Part shown: positions 39,679 through 55,100 of the stretch, in pieces
How positions within the stretch are numbered: the first letter of the stretch is position 1
Layout of the letters: each line of letters starts with the position of its first letter
Assembly: GCA_040954595.2 (NCBI GenBank)
Contig: CM082593.2
Span: 186,001 to 250,000, forward strand
From: Balanoglossus misakiensis
Lineage: Eukaryota; Hemichordata
Reading direction: 5' to 3'
Length of the DNA: 64,000 nucleotides
Made by a program: the position numbers and the translations under genes
Notes under the pieces: model-generated
What the model was told of the DNA's origin: nothing
Seen by the model: only the letters and a program-made list of their open reading frames with translations
The model's database searches: none

Positions 39679-42600
39679 CGTTATTACCAGCCTGGACAGT
39701 AGGTTTTAAGAAAACGTGGGGGTGTTTAAAAGTTATTTGGGTAAAATTTTGAATCACTTTCTATGAACAATGTTCTACACACATTTTGGGCAGTTTTGTT
39801 CGCAAGGGACCACCCTCACACTGTCCTCATTCAACCTTTGGACATGACATCACTCAGTGAAATATATATATTTTGAGAAGATTGTCTTATTTTTGTCTGG
39901 TAAGGTGAAAGGTCATTTATGGGTGAAAATCCCAACTTGAGATGGAATATTTTCTGGGAATAAAACATTACAATATTTGTGGCATATTCATACTCTGTGT
40001 CATCATTATACTTTTAACAAATACTTCATTTGATGAAGTTCCATATCTGCAGGAATCAACCAGCCAATACACCATTTTCTTGAGCTTGAAGACAGAAGCA
40101 CGGACTTGGTACAGAATTGCATGAATATGGGTTATTAATTATGCAAGTCTCTCAGGGATTAAGGTTTTTGTGTTAAGATTACCATACCTGTTAACACGAA
40201 GTTCCAAGCAACCCCTTGATTTTTATTTCAACAATGTCCTTCTGAATTACAGAACAGCAGAGAAAAAGAAAGAAATTAAGATTCATTGCCAACATAAGAA
40301 TACAACAACTTCAGCATTCATAACTATCAACACATGATCAGAGACCCAATCTATAATCAAAAGGAACTTTAAAAAATTGTAACATTGAAATTTACACACA
40401 TGATTATATTGTCCCAATTTATGAATTTTGGTCAATAACTGCTTTGAAGTGACGAATTATACAATACACTTTTGAACTTTGCATGCATGTCTTGATGTAT
40501 ACACTTGATCATGTGAAAAATACAGAAATGCCCCAATGGCATTTTTACACATGGTAAAATGCATCTAATATTTATGCATGTAACCAGACATTTGAAAGAA
40601 TAGTTCATATGCTGATGCGGGAAATTTGTGAATGTATATTCATGTGAGGAAACCTTCATATGGGAAGTCTATTCTGTGCTGTGGTCTGCACATGTGGAAA
40701 GACTGTAAAGATATGTGCAGTACTGACATGTATTGTGTAGAAAGAATGAGAAAAGGACATGTGGCAACTCAAAGTCTCAAGTTCGGTGTGGGTCAGAACA
40801 ACTTCTCTCAGACACTCAGCATTCTCAAGGTACCTAAACCACTAAAGTGTGACTACAATAGTCATCAAATAAACCCTATCCTGCCTGAAACATTTCCTGG
40901 GACATGAGTTAATCTTCTGTATGTTTCTATTTCATTTTGCATCATTACACGAAATATGAAGGAAATCAAAAGTGACTGGATTCGAAAGGTTCTTTGCTCT
41001 GAAGGTAACCTCAAATTTAACTGCTTCCATGCTTAATAATTTCAAAGGATAAAAAAGATTTGATAGGCCTGAACGTCCAGAAGTACACAAGGTGGACAAA
41101 AGGTAACCCCCTGGCTGGAAATACTCGCCTAGAAATCACACACCAGGCTGAGAATGTTAACAACTTTTAAGTCAAACAACAAAGAGATGACATACATAAC
41201 AAAATTATCAATTTTGGCAATATAAAGATAAACATATCAATTCTATAGAGAGAGTTTCCTGAGATTAGGATCCACTAAATGAGGCAATGCATTATTTACA
41301 TCTTGTAGAAACTATTACAAGACACAAAACCTGGAATCATAAGAGAAAACACTATCCAAGAACAACAAAACTTTCACTTAATTGAAAGGAAAATGTAACA
41401 ATTTCTGTAACATGAAGAGTGATACTATATTTGTGCAATTTATTAAAAACTTCCTTCTTTAAGATTAAAAAATTAAACTTGGACATTAACAAGGAAATAT
41501 TGAAAATGTGACCTACTTTCATTTGTAAATATCTCTGTACAGTTTGATTTCATTCTAGTATTTTTAAACTTTACTGTATATTCACCCAGCAGTCCTAGAA
41601 GGGGAAAATTAAATAAATAAATCAAACTAACTCAAAGTGGTTTTGTTTGAAGAACATATAGCCATACATTGCAAGATAATTCAAATATGTAAATTTCTAA
41701 TTACCTTACCTTCGGCTGATCAGACTTTAATGGAAGTAGTTTTGTAGAAAGTTAGAGGAATGTGGTGAAAGAAAATCGTTTCATTTGAAGACCAAGATAA
41801 ATGCCAGAAAAGAAAATTACTTTGCTTCTTAAATATGTCTGGTGTAGCTTTTTTTATCCATGTTAGTTTAACAACTCAATCAGTATTCTATTCATGCAGT
41901 TAAATCCCTCATCCTCTTGTTAGTGTTTTAGAGTGTTCTGGGACCAGCAACACTCACAAGTATGGCTGCCTTAAATAGGTTTTCACTTTGTGCTAGGGGG
42001 TCAAATATCACTTAAATTAGCTTATGAACTTCATTTTCTTAAACATGGCCAAAATCGGCCATCTTGAAACTGTGTTGCCCATTTGAGATTTTCATCACTC
42101 ACCTAGGTAGCAAAAACCTATTTGAGGTAGTGAGAATTAAACACATCTATCATTCTTCCATGTGGATGAATAAATTTGATGCATCATTATTTGAAAAAAC
42201 ATAACTTACTGCAGAAACAACACAATTTTCTTCAATATCCTTATCAAGCTCAATGAAAGATGTATCCAATTTTGCTTTGAATGACATGTGATTGTGATAC
42301 AAATATCAAAAAAACAAATAATTGTCAATATTGCACAAATACTGAGAAAATGCTGTCAATAATCAATGTGATAAAAAGGTACTGGGAAATAAAAACTATC
42401 ATACAGATTAATTTTTCATAAAATATAATTAATCTGATAAATTTTAGGTCAACATTCCCGACTACTGAAATTTCTCGAGATAAGATTGAAACTGCAAGTG
42501 TGACTCGACACACAATTGTCAAAGTGTGTGTGTTACACTTTTTGTTATTATCAGAAAGTTGGTAAACATGTGTAACGAATATTGAATGAAGACTACATAC

Positions 42601-43150
42601 ACTTCTTCTATTCCAGTAGGGCTTAATCTGCAGGGAACCATACAAAATTTATCATGAGTACCATTTTCTTGAATACTCCTATACAAGTACAAATTTTGTA
42701 ACATCTGTCCTGACACTGCAAAAAAAAACATTACATCCATACATTAACTGCAAAAATGTGAAACACAATTCCCACTGATATCACCAAACGCTCACCTGGA
42801 GCTGACCATTGTCAAAACTGGCCTTGGAGTGTAACACATTTGCTTACATTCTTCTTAGGTTCACACTAAAAATTTAAACCAAAATTTTTCTAAAAATATA
42901 CTTTCTGTTTTATCTTCTCATGCCAGTACAATGTACATGAATTGTACGACTTCATTCTTGCAACAACATTTTGACCCTTGTCCAAACCTAAAAGGTCACC
43001 AGACAATTTAAAGGTACACATTCTCTAACAAGGAAGAAAAAACTTACGTTAGATTTACATAAATGGAGAATAAGCTTCATCATTATCGTATAAACTTCCC
43101 AATGGGTGAAAATAAAACCCTGATCAGTAAATGGGAAGGTATAATTACAT

Positions 43151-46100
43151 TTATACAAGCTGTCCTCTAAAAATTTGTTTTGGTCGTTTAAGTACCCATC
43201 TCCATCTTATCCGTTTGTAGCGTCCAGCACTTCCGTCATCATGATCCTCTGGAAAATCTTCCGTGAAGTCTAGATTATCCAGGACTTCATATGCTCTCAC
43301 TTTACGACCATACTGTGGATTACATCAACAACATAAACAGTTTCATTTTGTATCATTCTGGGCAAGACTTGGAAGTAAATCAGATGGCAAGCAATATGAG
43401 GTCTGGCAGGGCCATGAAGATTATGTCAATAATTTTGCAGGATTATTTTGGTTTCTCGGATGACCTTTCCTTCTTTCTTTTTAATCATCAGAAAAAAATA
43501 TAGTTAAAAAAAAGAACAGCATTAAAGTCTTACTGTCCCTTTTTTGCTTACCTCCTCTGTCCACTGTGTAAATGGTTTCTCCCAGTTATCAACCCTTTCC
43601 ATATGCAAGTAAGTGTTGAAAAGTATCAAATAAATGTATCTTTCAAGATAGTAGACACTTTGTCTGCGATATGCAGCAGCATCTTCTTCTGTCTTCGCTG
43701 TTTTTGTCTGCAGACAAGAAAAAATTACCATTTGTTAAAACCGTTGAATACATGTAAATGTAACATGATAGTCACAAGATTCAAAAGTCTACAACCATAT
43801 CGATAGACTCAAACCATGACATGCAGTCACATGGACATCACATGATAGTCACAGGCCATATAGACATGCAGTCACATGAACATCACATGATAGATCTCAC
43901 CTTATTAAATGTGGAAAATATGACTTCCCTCGCATGATAATGCATGGGTGTCATAGTCTCTGAGCATTTGTCCAAAATGAAGTCAACTTCTCTCTTGATT
44001 TGAGTTCCATTTGGTAACTGCCTAACCAATCTTTGCACACACTGTAAAACAGAATAGTAAGTCAATATAACTCAATGCCATGTTTGAAATTATTGCCCAC
44101 CCACATGCCTTAGACCAGTAACTATGCAGAAAAAATTAAACTTATAGATGGATAAACAAAAACCATCAGTCAGAGAGTAGGTTACAGGACCTTGGTATAA
44201 TGTGCTGACCAACTGGTATAACCAAGAAACAGACAGGGCATCTAAATAAAAATCCTGCACTTATTATTATCTGACTGTGTTTATGAAATGTTCACTATTT
44301 AATATTAATTATAGTTTTCATACAAACTTTAAAAACTATACATAAAATGTCAACTCACAATAAATTCTCCTTTGGTATACTCAGCATTGGGTAGACTGAC
44401 ATGTTCCTGCTCTCCAAGTTTACATCCGACCGGAAAACCCTGAAAAGTTACACGAAAGGTATAAAGTTGAGTCAGCAAAATTTACAATAACAAAAAACAG
44501 TATACAGAGTATGAGATCAGCTTTGACTGAATATTGCAGTGAACAGAACAACATAAATAATATATCCAAGAACCAAAATGACCATATAATGTCAAAAGTG
44601 ACTTCGCCCCCACAGAAACTATAGTATATGTCAATCTGAATCAATTTCTTACGACATGTGACATACTCTCATTGAATAAAACCAACTAAGAAATGTGCAA
44701 TTGCTATGGAGTGACATCAAAGCTGAAATTCAGACCTGCATTTTCGACTCACAACCTCCCATTTTCCAGTAGAAAATTCAGGTCTGCATTTTGGCCTTGA
44801 CTACGCTCCACATAAATGAACATCATGTGATGCATCTACCCATCAATCTACACAAACAAGCATACCCTTTTATGCCACATGATTAAGCCAGCTATTGCCA
44901 TGGCTGTTGTTGTTCTGTCCTTTCCATCATGACAATTAAACAACAACGCAGGACCGTCTTCATCAGTGTGGATTTCATCCAAGCCTTTGATCACCGACAA
45001 CAGTAGATCGTAGTGCTAAAACAGAAAACCCAATAAGGAAAAGGGATTAGTGTCATGTGATTAGCATGCAGTAATCAAAACATTCATTTCTACGACTTTC
45101 CCAGAATTGACATTTCAGGAGTACACACACACCCTGCCAAATTAATACTGGCATTTTAGTATCAGAGTTTCCTACCTCCTCAGTGGGTGAACACTCCTCT
45201 TGCATTGGCATTCTATAATACCGAAGTTGAGGGGTTTGCTTTATTTGGTGTTCATTCATTTCCCTTGCAGTCAGTATACTTGTAAATTCTTTGGGCTCCC
45301 TAGGTTGGTTTGTCTCTTGATAAACCTTTAAAATATATACAATCATGTAACTTTAAGATGTGTTCACTTTTTTAAAAACAGAGACAATAAACACTGTACA
45401 TACATCAAAAAGGCATGGTCACTTGGTCAAAAAACTGCCCTCAGTGGTCTCTCGGTTTGAGTATATTTAGACAGATTCAGAATGTTGTGATCTTGACATG
45501 AAAGATGATAACAAGACAGAAAAGAAAGCAAAAAAACATACTTGCACTGGTTTTCTGTTCTTCAGTATTTCAGCTTTGAGAAGAGCTTCCTTCCTCTGTA
45601 AAAAATTAATTTCGTAATGATACTTTTACAACTTAGTGGATGATGTTCCTTGTCCGTGAGTATTTCTATGCATTGAAGAGTTACACACACGGAAACTATG
45701 GCTTTAACAATCAATTAAAGCAATGGATTTGTTGGATCAAACCATCAGATATAATATTGTATGTTGTGAGATTTTTACACTAATAATACTTGCCTCAATT
45801 TCTTTGGCTTCAATTCCAGGCATATTGATATTTTCTGATAAATTAGATGGTTCTCTTGGTGTGTATGTCTCTCCATCACAATCAATAACAACATCCTCTC
45901 TTAGGTTAAAAGACACTACAATAGGGTGACCATGCTTCTTGTCCATCAATGTCTGGACAACCTTTGACAAACCCTGGGAGTAAACATACAATAACACAAT
46001 CACTCCTCAAAACCTACCTGAACCAAAACCTGTCTAAACTTAAGATTCAGAATGAACACCTTTTCAAGTTAAGAAACATCAAGATATTTAAATTCTTGAA

Positions 46101-49100
46101 ATATTTAGAAATCTTATTATTCTTTCAAAACATTAGATGGCAGTAGATCCCATCTTGAAACTAAAAAGTCACACGACTGCCTTTATCTAATCTGTCCTCA
46201 TGGCAACATAATTAATGAACAAAGCCAGTGTGATTTTCAGATCACAAAAAAATACTGACCTCTCTGCATGGCTGGGCCATTCCATACACATTCAATCCAG
46301 GCACTTTTCTGAAGTTCGGGACTTTGACTTCACGGAATGAACTTAGGACATCAAGCCCAATAAAATCATCAGAAACCTGCAATAAAAATCAAAAGTTGCA
46401 AATCTCCCCCACATTTGCTGTAAATCTTTCTGTTTCTGTTAAATCATCCATGTTTCTATTTTGACACTAGAGGGTGCTGTTCACTTACCAAATATCTGGT
46501 TCCCTTGGTGATGAGATCAGCTGAAGTCTTTCTCTCAGATATATCAATATTGCTCAACAGCCTGTACAAATATGGCCGCCTGTACATCCACTCAGTAAAC
46601 GATTGTGTAAACATTAGACGAAACTGCAAATGAAATCAAGGATATTTCCTTACGGTTTACGAATTTCACATTTATTTATTAGTAAAAAACAAAATTATGT
46701 CTTTGCTGAAAATGTCAGAAGGTATTGGATATTGATTCAACATTCTAAATAAGCCTCTGGTTGGTTAAAATGTTCAAAGTTGGTCTGTACTCACCTGTTC
46801 GTGAAGGTAGGTATTAAACACAATTAGAAAGAAATATCTTTCTAAATGTTTGAGGGCTTTCTTATGAAAGTATTCTTTGGCACTGTAACCCTGTAATATC
46901 AATAAAATAACGTCCAATATTTAATAGCTAGTCCATTACATTTCCATGGAAAAAAAGTCATGAGACTTGAGTTCATGTTACAATTGAAGGACCAATCATA
47001 CCCTTACATCTAATCATATGATACTCTCTTAACCAATCATATACCATTTAATCATGTTATACTCAGACTATTATCCAATCATACACTTACATCTATTTCA
47101 TAGTCCTCTTTGATTCCTTCCAATTTTTTCTTGCATTCAAAAATTTCTGAGCGTACATTTTCTAGGTCAGCACAAAGATCAATGATGACATCGACCTAAC
47201 AAGTACAGAATAAAGTTTTTAATGTTTTGCACATTTGTCAATGGTGGAATGAAGTTTATAAAGGAAATCTGAAACAGAAATACAAATATGATGACCATAA
47301 ATTTATGCAATTCAACATCTATTAGTTGTAGGATTAAGAAATCAAGAAAGAGCTGCATAACAGTACCTCTCGCTTCACCAGTGGTCCATTGGGCAGATAA
47401 TCTAACAACAAACGTATGATGTGAAACTCTCCTCTTTCAAAGTTTGCATTTCTTTCATTGATAGGATATGGCACTTTGCTGCAAATCAGAAATAAAAGTG
47501 CTATAACACATTGACTTGACTAATGTTTGTTTGCTTTATATGTGCTGATGGCAAAGAAACAGTAATTCAAATAATGAGTCTTATTACACCCTAGCTACTG
47601 TTCAACACGTCATTTGAATTTTTATTACTCCATTATGCCCCACCCTGAATTTTAATTGGAAAACTGTATTCCTTTAATCGTTGAGAGCCAGCTAAGAAAT
47701 CCCCACCCACACCCAACCCTGGACAAATTTAAATCAAACTTACTGAGCTTCCTGTGGAAAGCCACGCTTATGGGAAAGTACCAAACATCCCATCACCATG
47801 CCAACTGTTGTCCTGGTGATGCCAACATGTCCATTGAAGACAAAAGCAGGTAAAGATGATTCATCTTGGTCAAATAATCGTGGATATTCCTGAAAAAAGA
47901 GCAATTATCAATGTTGATATTTTAACAGTTAACCCTTTCAAGACTATGGTTGAGTCCAAACCCATTGTTTTCTTATGGTAAGGTTGGACTTCTTAAGAGG
48001 GGAACTGGGGGTGAAAGGGTTAATGGATGTCAAAGAAACAACATACACGGAAAATTGCTCTCCTTAAGAACAAGATGAGGAAAAGGCTCTTGTTTCACAT
48101 AGTGAAAGGATATCAAGAACATAATTGATTTCATTTCATGAACTGGGGTACACAGCATAACCATGTGTACATTAAATTCACTAAATTTTTAGTTTAAATG
48201 TCATCTGGTCATATGGGGACTGAAGTTAATATTTTAGTACATTTTGCTTTTCATAACCAATCTTTTGTAAATTAACAACCTGTCTAAAGCTTCACAATCA
48301 CATGATTAATAATATTTGGTTATTCATGAGAAATATTCATGAACATTATCAGTTTGATTGCACAACATATTTAGGTCTTTGGCGTAATTTACGCTCTAGC
48401 TCGGGACAAAGAGAAGACATGTTGATTGTGCCAGTCCTGAGTGAGACCAAATCTTAGTCATGGCAAGGTCTGAGATGGTTTATACTTCTGAATTATATTT
48501 GAGTTCAGTTTAAAGTTTTCACTCCACAAATTCTTATAAATAATAGTATCATTACAACACAATGGTTTAATACCCATGAATACCTTCAGAGTACTGAGAA
48601 ATGTGTCGATGTCTCTCTCATCAAGAAAACCTTCGGATGGCATTGGTAAGCGCAGATACCGTGCTCCAGCCACTGATACCGTGTATCGAGAATAGACTTC
48701 TTCTGTGACAGAAATCTCTTCTTCAAACTCAAGATGATAAACATGAGGATCGTCTGCAAAATCTTCAACATCATCATAAAAATAAAACTGGTTGTCTTCT
48801 TCTCTTGTGGCGAAATCAAGAATCTACAAATAAAAATTAGACATTTTATTTAGTTGGGGGATTTAGAACTTTGATAGTTGACAGAAAACTATAATTCCTG
48901 AAACCGCCTGTTTTTGTACCACATCCTCAATGTGATATCAGTCTAATAACCTCATTTCTGAGTATATACCCGGTACTCATCACTTTCAAGGCTATTTAGG
49001 TCAATGTGAAATATATAAGTAGGATATCAATCATTTTTACACAAGACAGTTTAAATTAAAATCGCAAAATCTATCTATGAACCTCACATTTATAATTAGT

Positions 49101-52100
49101 TCAGCTGCTCTGGCAATGCTATGTACAGTACCGTGTATTAAGGGTTTACAGCATTTGAAAATACCAGCAAAGTTCACAAAGGTAATGGGAGCATTCTGCT
49201 CTGTTGATATTTAGTATCAAGAAAACTGACTTTTAATCAGCATTCTGCTTATCTTTGATTGATTTCAATTTGATTGAAAGTAGTTTTCTGGCCATTGAAG
49301 TATAGTTTAAATGTCAAACTATTTACACAATGATCCAGAAAAGAGGTTGAACTCCAGCAAAGGTGATACAGTTAGACTTTTGGCAACCCATGAAGCAGTT
49401 GAGTTTCAGATATCAATTTTGCTGCAATTTCATAAATAAGTTAAAAGTAATTTCATCATATCATTTGCTGTGTGCAGTTGTCATGAATAAAGTAAACATC
49501 TCTTAACATTTTGACATATCATTTTAAGTGATGAATATTTTGACATCATTTTGGATAAAAATAATTCTGTTAGTAAACATTGTATTTCACTTCCCGAAAG
49601 TGAGACTGATCAAGCAACTGTGACTCAATGTCACCTTGAAGATGTCTCCATGGAAACAAATAATGCATCATTTTCAGTAATACCTCTGCGAATTAAACTT
49701 GTGATTCATTGAGAATTCATTAAGTCATGTACGGAAAAACAATAAATGTTACAGTGACTGACTGATACCTGTTACTGGACCATGGATGTGAATGGATGAA
49801 ATACTTGGCTTATAGACAGACCACTGGCCATATTAGACCATACAGACTGACCAATGGTCATACTGGATTGTGCAGTTGAATGACAGTCGTGCTGGACCAT
49901 ATACAGATCAACTGATGCACGTACTCAATCATATTTGTCAAACACACAAGGAAAACCACTACATTTGTATGCACATGCAGCTGTATTGTGCCAATTCCAG
50001 TATGTTAGAGAAAAGGTTCTGGAGGGAATCGTATCGATATATACGGATGTAAGGATGGACAATGACATCCAAATTATGACTCCTTTTCAAGCTTACACCT
50101 ACCAGGAGCTCAAAAAACCACAGGGAAGGCATACGGCAATTTATATCAGAAATTACTCTTTATCCATAACTGTTTTTTTTTATGTCAAATCATAATGTTA
50201 TTCTAACATGGAGGTCCTACTGTGTTACTTTCAATAGCATTTTTACATTCATATATTGTATCGCTCTATTCCCTCACACCAAGCAATCTAAACCTCTCAT
50301 TAAAATGAATACTCCACCTCATCACACAGCTTCAGTTTCCATGACAACTCCACTGTTCACACTTTAGGGAGCAGAAGCTTTGTACATGATGAGAATGAAA
50401 TGCTAATGTTTACACTTGTTGCCATAGAGACCAGTATGTCTCGATCATGTCTGCCACGCCCATTACCAGACTACAGCTCAACAACATCCGTACACTACAG
50501 TGGCAGTGTGTCAATATTCGTGATCAAAGACTGTATAAATGGCCGTTACTAACACGATGCGTAAAATAGTCCTGAAATCATACAGCCTTGTCTCTTTGAC
50601 AGACGTGACATATTAGATCAATAGAGTTTGTGTGATTCTGGTGACTGATTTGAAAAGGGAATTCCGCTTTCAAGTTCTTTTCAGCAAAATCACTAAGTGT
50701 TCATGTTTCAAGAGTCAACAATATGTTTACTATCTTAACAAGCCACAGAGAATCAAAGTCTGATACTATATCCTACATGGTAACACATCACCTTACTTCT
50801 GTTAATGTTTCTGGTTCCATGTGCATGCTTTGTCTCATTTGAATATCAGGCATCTCAGCCAATCAGCACATTTGTCAACACGGTTCCAAGTGTCAATCAT
50901 TTCCACATTGTTGAAATTTTCAGACTTAACTTTTGCTGAATCTCAAATTCTAAAATGTTTAATTTCCTGTTTGGTATTGCATGCAAAAGGACAAGATAAT
51001 CCAAGCGACCTGCAAATGCATTCTGAGAACTGGAGAGAGATAACAATTCTAATTTACAAATGTCACTCATGTAAAGTGACTAAATATTACAGAAAAATGA
51101 CCCCTTTACATATTTAATATTGCTGACAAGATATGGAGATTTCAGACTTGATAAATGAAAGATTCCTAGTGAAATGTTATATTTCATTTTCATGAAATGT
51201 TTTACAAGTACAAGGACATGCTTCAGGATTGTCCATTTATGTGTTTTCTTTCATCTCTGTCCTATATTTCAAGTGTCTCTCGATCACCACACACATTCCC
51301 CACAGACACAACTGCGTCAGAAGATGACATAAAGTAGACATTAGCATATCAGTCACATCTCCCGGATATGACCACAAAACAATGTCACGAGTGTACTACC
51401 GGTACACACTCTGTAGAACAGTTCGACCAGCATAGCTCTCAGCGATTACTGCATGTTACTGTCTAGCTGTAAAATGTTTATTGCAAAAAAGTACAAAGTA
51501 AATAGGTCAGGTCATATTCCAAACAAGATTTACATATTAACCCTACATACCACTCAACACTTAGCCGGGCAGGGGAACTACAGCCACATGTGGGCTGTGG
51601 GGAAAACACACTTCTAAGGGAAAGAGGAGGCTTCGCATTTGAATACCCAGAAAAAGAAATGCCATTTCTTCGCTTGGTTGCACATGATGTGCTCAATAAA
51701 CTGAAGAACACTGCCATATTTTTTTGTATATAGACAGGGTTTATGTCGCATTCCTGACCAAATCTTACCCATGGGAAAGATTTTTGTAACGGTTAAAGTC
51801 TTCCACATATTTTTACCATACATCGGTAATTTTCTTTAAGAAGAAGTGTGATAGGTAAAGACTATTTTAACTTTTGATCTTTCACCCACTTCCCCATAAG
51901 CAGGTCATGTTGAACAAACTTTGGCAATAGCAGTTTAGAATTTAGCATAAAATGTAATAGTCCATATGTCTAACAGCACATCTTGCAGGCGTTACTACCA
52001 TCTCTCATATTTTATTGTACTGTATTTTATTTTATGCGTGCAAATAAAAAGTTTACCTCTTTTCGTATTTCTACTTCTAGTTCTCTGATCTCTTCTACAG

Positions 52101-55100
52101 TCTTTCCATCACTTGAAATATTTTCTCCCAAATTATCAGCTTCTCTTGGAGTGTACGGAATAACATCATTTCTTTCACGCACAAAAATAACTGGCTCTTC
52201 CCTCGTATTGCATATAACCATATCCTGCAATTTAAGAACGAATAAAAAATTAATGTTTTTGCTTAATGTTTTTGAAAATACATTGTCAATATAGAGAATG
52301 GACACACAAACAAAGAAAGTTAAACTATAATGAACGCTGCCTGGATACATCATGCTTCAGGGATTTGAACGAGAAACTGCAGTAGATACACAAAACAAAA
52401 ATACAGAAAACATGGCAAAAAGTTACAGCTCTTGGAGCTTTTTAAAGAACAACATAAGAAACTCACAGAGTATCCATCATCTAAAAGAGACTCCAGAATT
52501 TGCCGAAGGCCTTGCAATGTTGGTTGTCCCATGCCATATACAGGATAGCCTCCATGGGCTCGTCGTAAATTTGGTGCTCCAAATGTCTTGCATGTGTTCA
52601 ATTCATCTATACCATTAAAATGATCCTTTACCATGAAATATTTATTCTGGAGGGGAAAAGAAAAGTACTAAGTTAGATTCTAAAAAAATAAGATGAAATA
52701 TGTTTTCAGATACTATGCTATGCTGATCATAAATGATAAAATATCTTCATCATATGCCACAGTGTAACCTGTAATCATCTGGAAAAGTCGCCTTCTCAAG
52801 ATGTGCTCCTGATTTGTGAAAAAGTCTTCAAATATCTTCAGATATTCAAAACAAACTGTCAGTTTCAACAACAGCTGATTTTAATATTTCTTTTAAATAT
52901 TACACAATGTACATAGTTCTCGTTCCTGGAATCTGAGCAATGTACTGGTATGAATATACATTGCGTCAGATTTTAATAGTTGCGTATTTCAAAATAAGCA
53001 CTGGACTTTGAAAGATCCAACTTCTATTGATTTTTCACAGCTGGTAGAGGATAAAGAAAGGGTATCAATTCTCATACATATCAATGGATTCATCTTCTAT
53101 TTCTGAGAATTTTTAATAATGTGCATTTGTCTGAATTGAATAGCCAAACTCACTATTGATAAATGTAGACAGTATTCAGCTTGATGTAACACCTTGCAAC
53201 CAAGTTTTTATTGATCGCTGAGGGATGTAATAACATCTCGTCCTACTGAAACACACTTGTCATGACATTATAAAAATAATCATTAAATTTTTGTGCATGT
53301 TATGATTGTGAAGTGATATCAGGCAGCTGTGCTCTGTACAATTATGTCTGGCAAATTGATTCACAGAATATTTGAATGGTTAGTAATGTATCACCAATGA
53401 TGTTCTTTTCCTTGCATTTCACACTTTAAAGAATTCATGACTTGTTGCTAAGGAGACTCATCAACATTACGAAAGAAGCGATTAAAGTGAACTTTGACCT
53501 GGTATTGTTTCATAAATCTTTGTCCAATCACAGGTTATGTATGATAGCCCTGATATCAATATCTTGCTGATGCCAACACCTCTTGTTGATTGCCAAAAAA
53601 CACCGATCCTAACATCAGATAAACACACACTATCAATGACTCATCTCACAAGATTAAAGACTGACTTCTTATTTCAATCATTGCATAATGGTTTATTTCA
53701 ATAAATGAAACCTTGTTTGGCAGACTGGCTGTCATAGTAACTGTACACTCCTATAATTAGTATGATTCTGAGAAATGTGGTGACATTTTTTTAATCAGTT
53801 TTGATTAATGATACAATTCTAACCATCCATGTACTTTTTACTTGGATGGAAAAAGGTCTTTTATTTTAGATTTTAATTCTTCACTGAAAACAATCAGGGA
53901 TTAAACTGTTGATACTAGTAGCTGATTGTAACGCAAGGATTAATTAAATTCTGATTATGTTTTGAGGGAATGAAACCCAGCGCAGCGGTTGAAAATTAAA
54001 CAAAATTTGAAAAAGGTCTTCAGGGTCATAACAATTATCATCCAAAAGCAATCATCGTTTCTCAAATTGTGCCAAGAAGTCCACTCTGCAGCAGCTTGTA
54101 GTTCTGATAAAAATGCTTGATGTTCGAACGATGTGTTTATCTCTAATCTTGTTGTATTGGAGGTCACAGTTTCAATTAAGTCTTGGCATATCATGTTTTG
54201 ACACTGCTATCTGAAAAGAATGCAGACTAGTTCTGACAATCTAGATCCCGACCTCGGCAAGAAAACAGAATCCAAGAGCACAAAAATGAATTGTACCAGA
54301 TCTCCCATGTTACCAGGGCAACATCATGAAAACACTGACAGATAGGCTACCAGCAAGTTTTATATGTTGCGCACACACAAAATGTCTCAATATGTATTTA
54401 TGAGTACGTATTGAAAAGAAGCTGTGATTTACATATTAAATTGTTCAGTTCTGTTCCGCGGAGATATTGAAGCTCATGTCTCTGCTGGTTACCATGGTGA
54501 TCAGCAATCACATTAGCCATTCTCAGTAAACACCCCAAGAAAAACACAAATCTAACAATAGAAAGAAACTGCTGTTCTTCTCATCACATTTTGAGGAGCC
54601 ATCAGAGTTTATAAAACTTATGGGTGCTATGTTATAGGTACTTGTAAGTGAATGTGGATCAAATGTATTCCTTCATTGTGAGGTTTATTTTAGTGTGGCC
54701 ATGCAGGTCTTGGCTATATGTTGCCATTCTGAATTTGAGAGACCATTTAAGAACTGAAGACTTCACCAATTTCTAATAACGCAGACCCCAGCACGACTTC
54801 CCAGTTTACAGGCGACCGTGCCCTGGGAGACGAGCCTGGCAACTTCTACAGGGTTTTGGTGTCAGTGTTATCAGCAAGAAAGTATTCAATTATTTAGGTT
54901 ACAATGTTGACTTTATTTGGGATAATGAAGTAGGTTCACCAGTTGGTTGTCAGTAAACCATCCTGACCTGGAAGAAATGACAATTGTGCTAAATAGCTTG
55001 GTGCTGTGTTTGTATGTTGCATTGTATCTATCAAATAGTCAACATCACTGCTAGAAACATGTAAACTAGCCAACTGGAAAATATCTCAGAACCATCTACA

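Larger units (their letters stand above)
39461..43150. other. 3.7-kb convergent intergenic region
   Basis: Between the SLC35-type stop and the paladin stop. It holds the SLC35 polyadenylation signal (39572-39577), a T21G17 homopolymer junction (39641-39678) and AT-rich sequence that may include a long paladin 3' UTR. ORFs at 40632-40907 and 42325-42645 lack domains. Confidence 0.5.
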
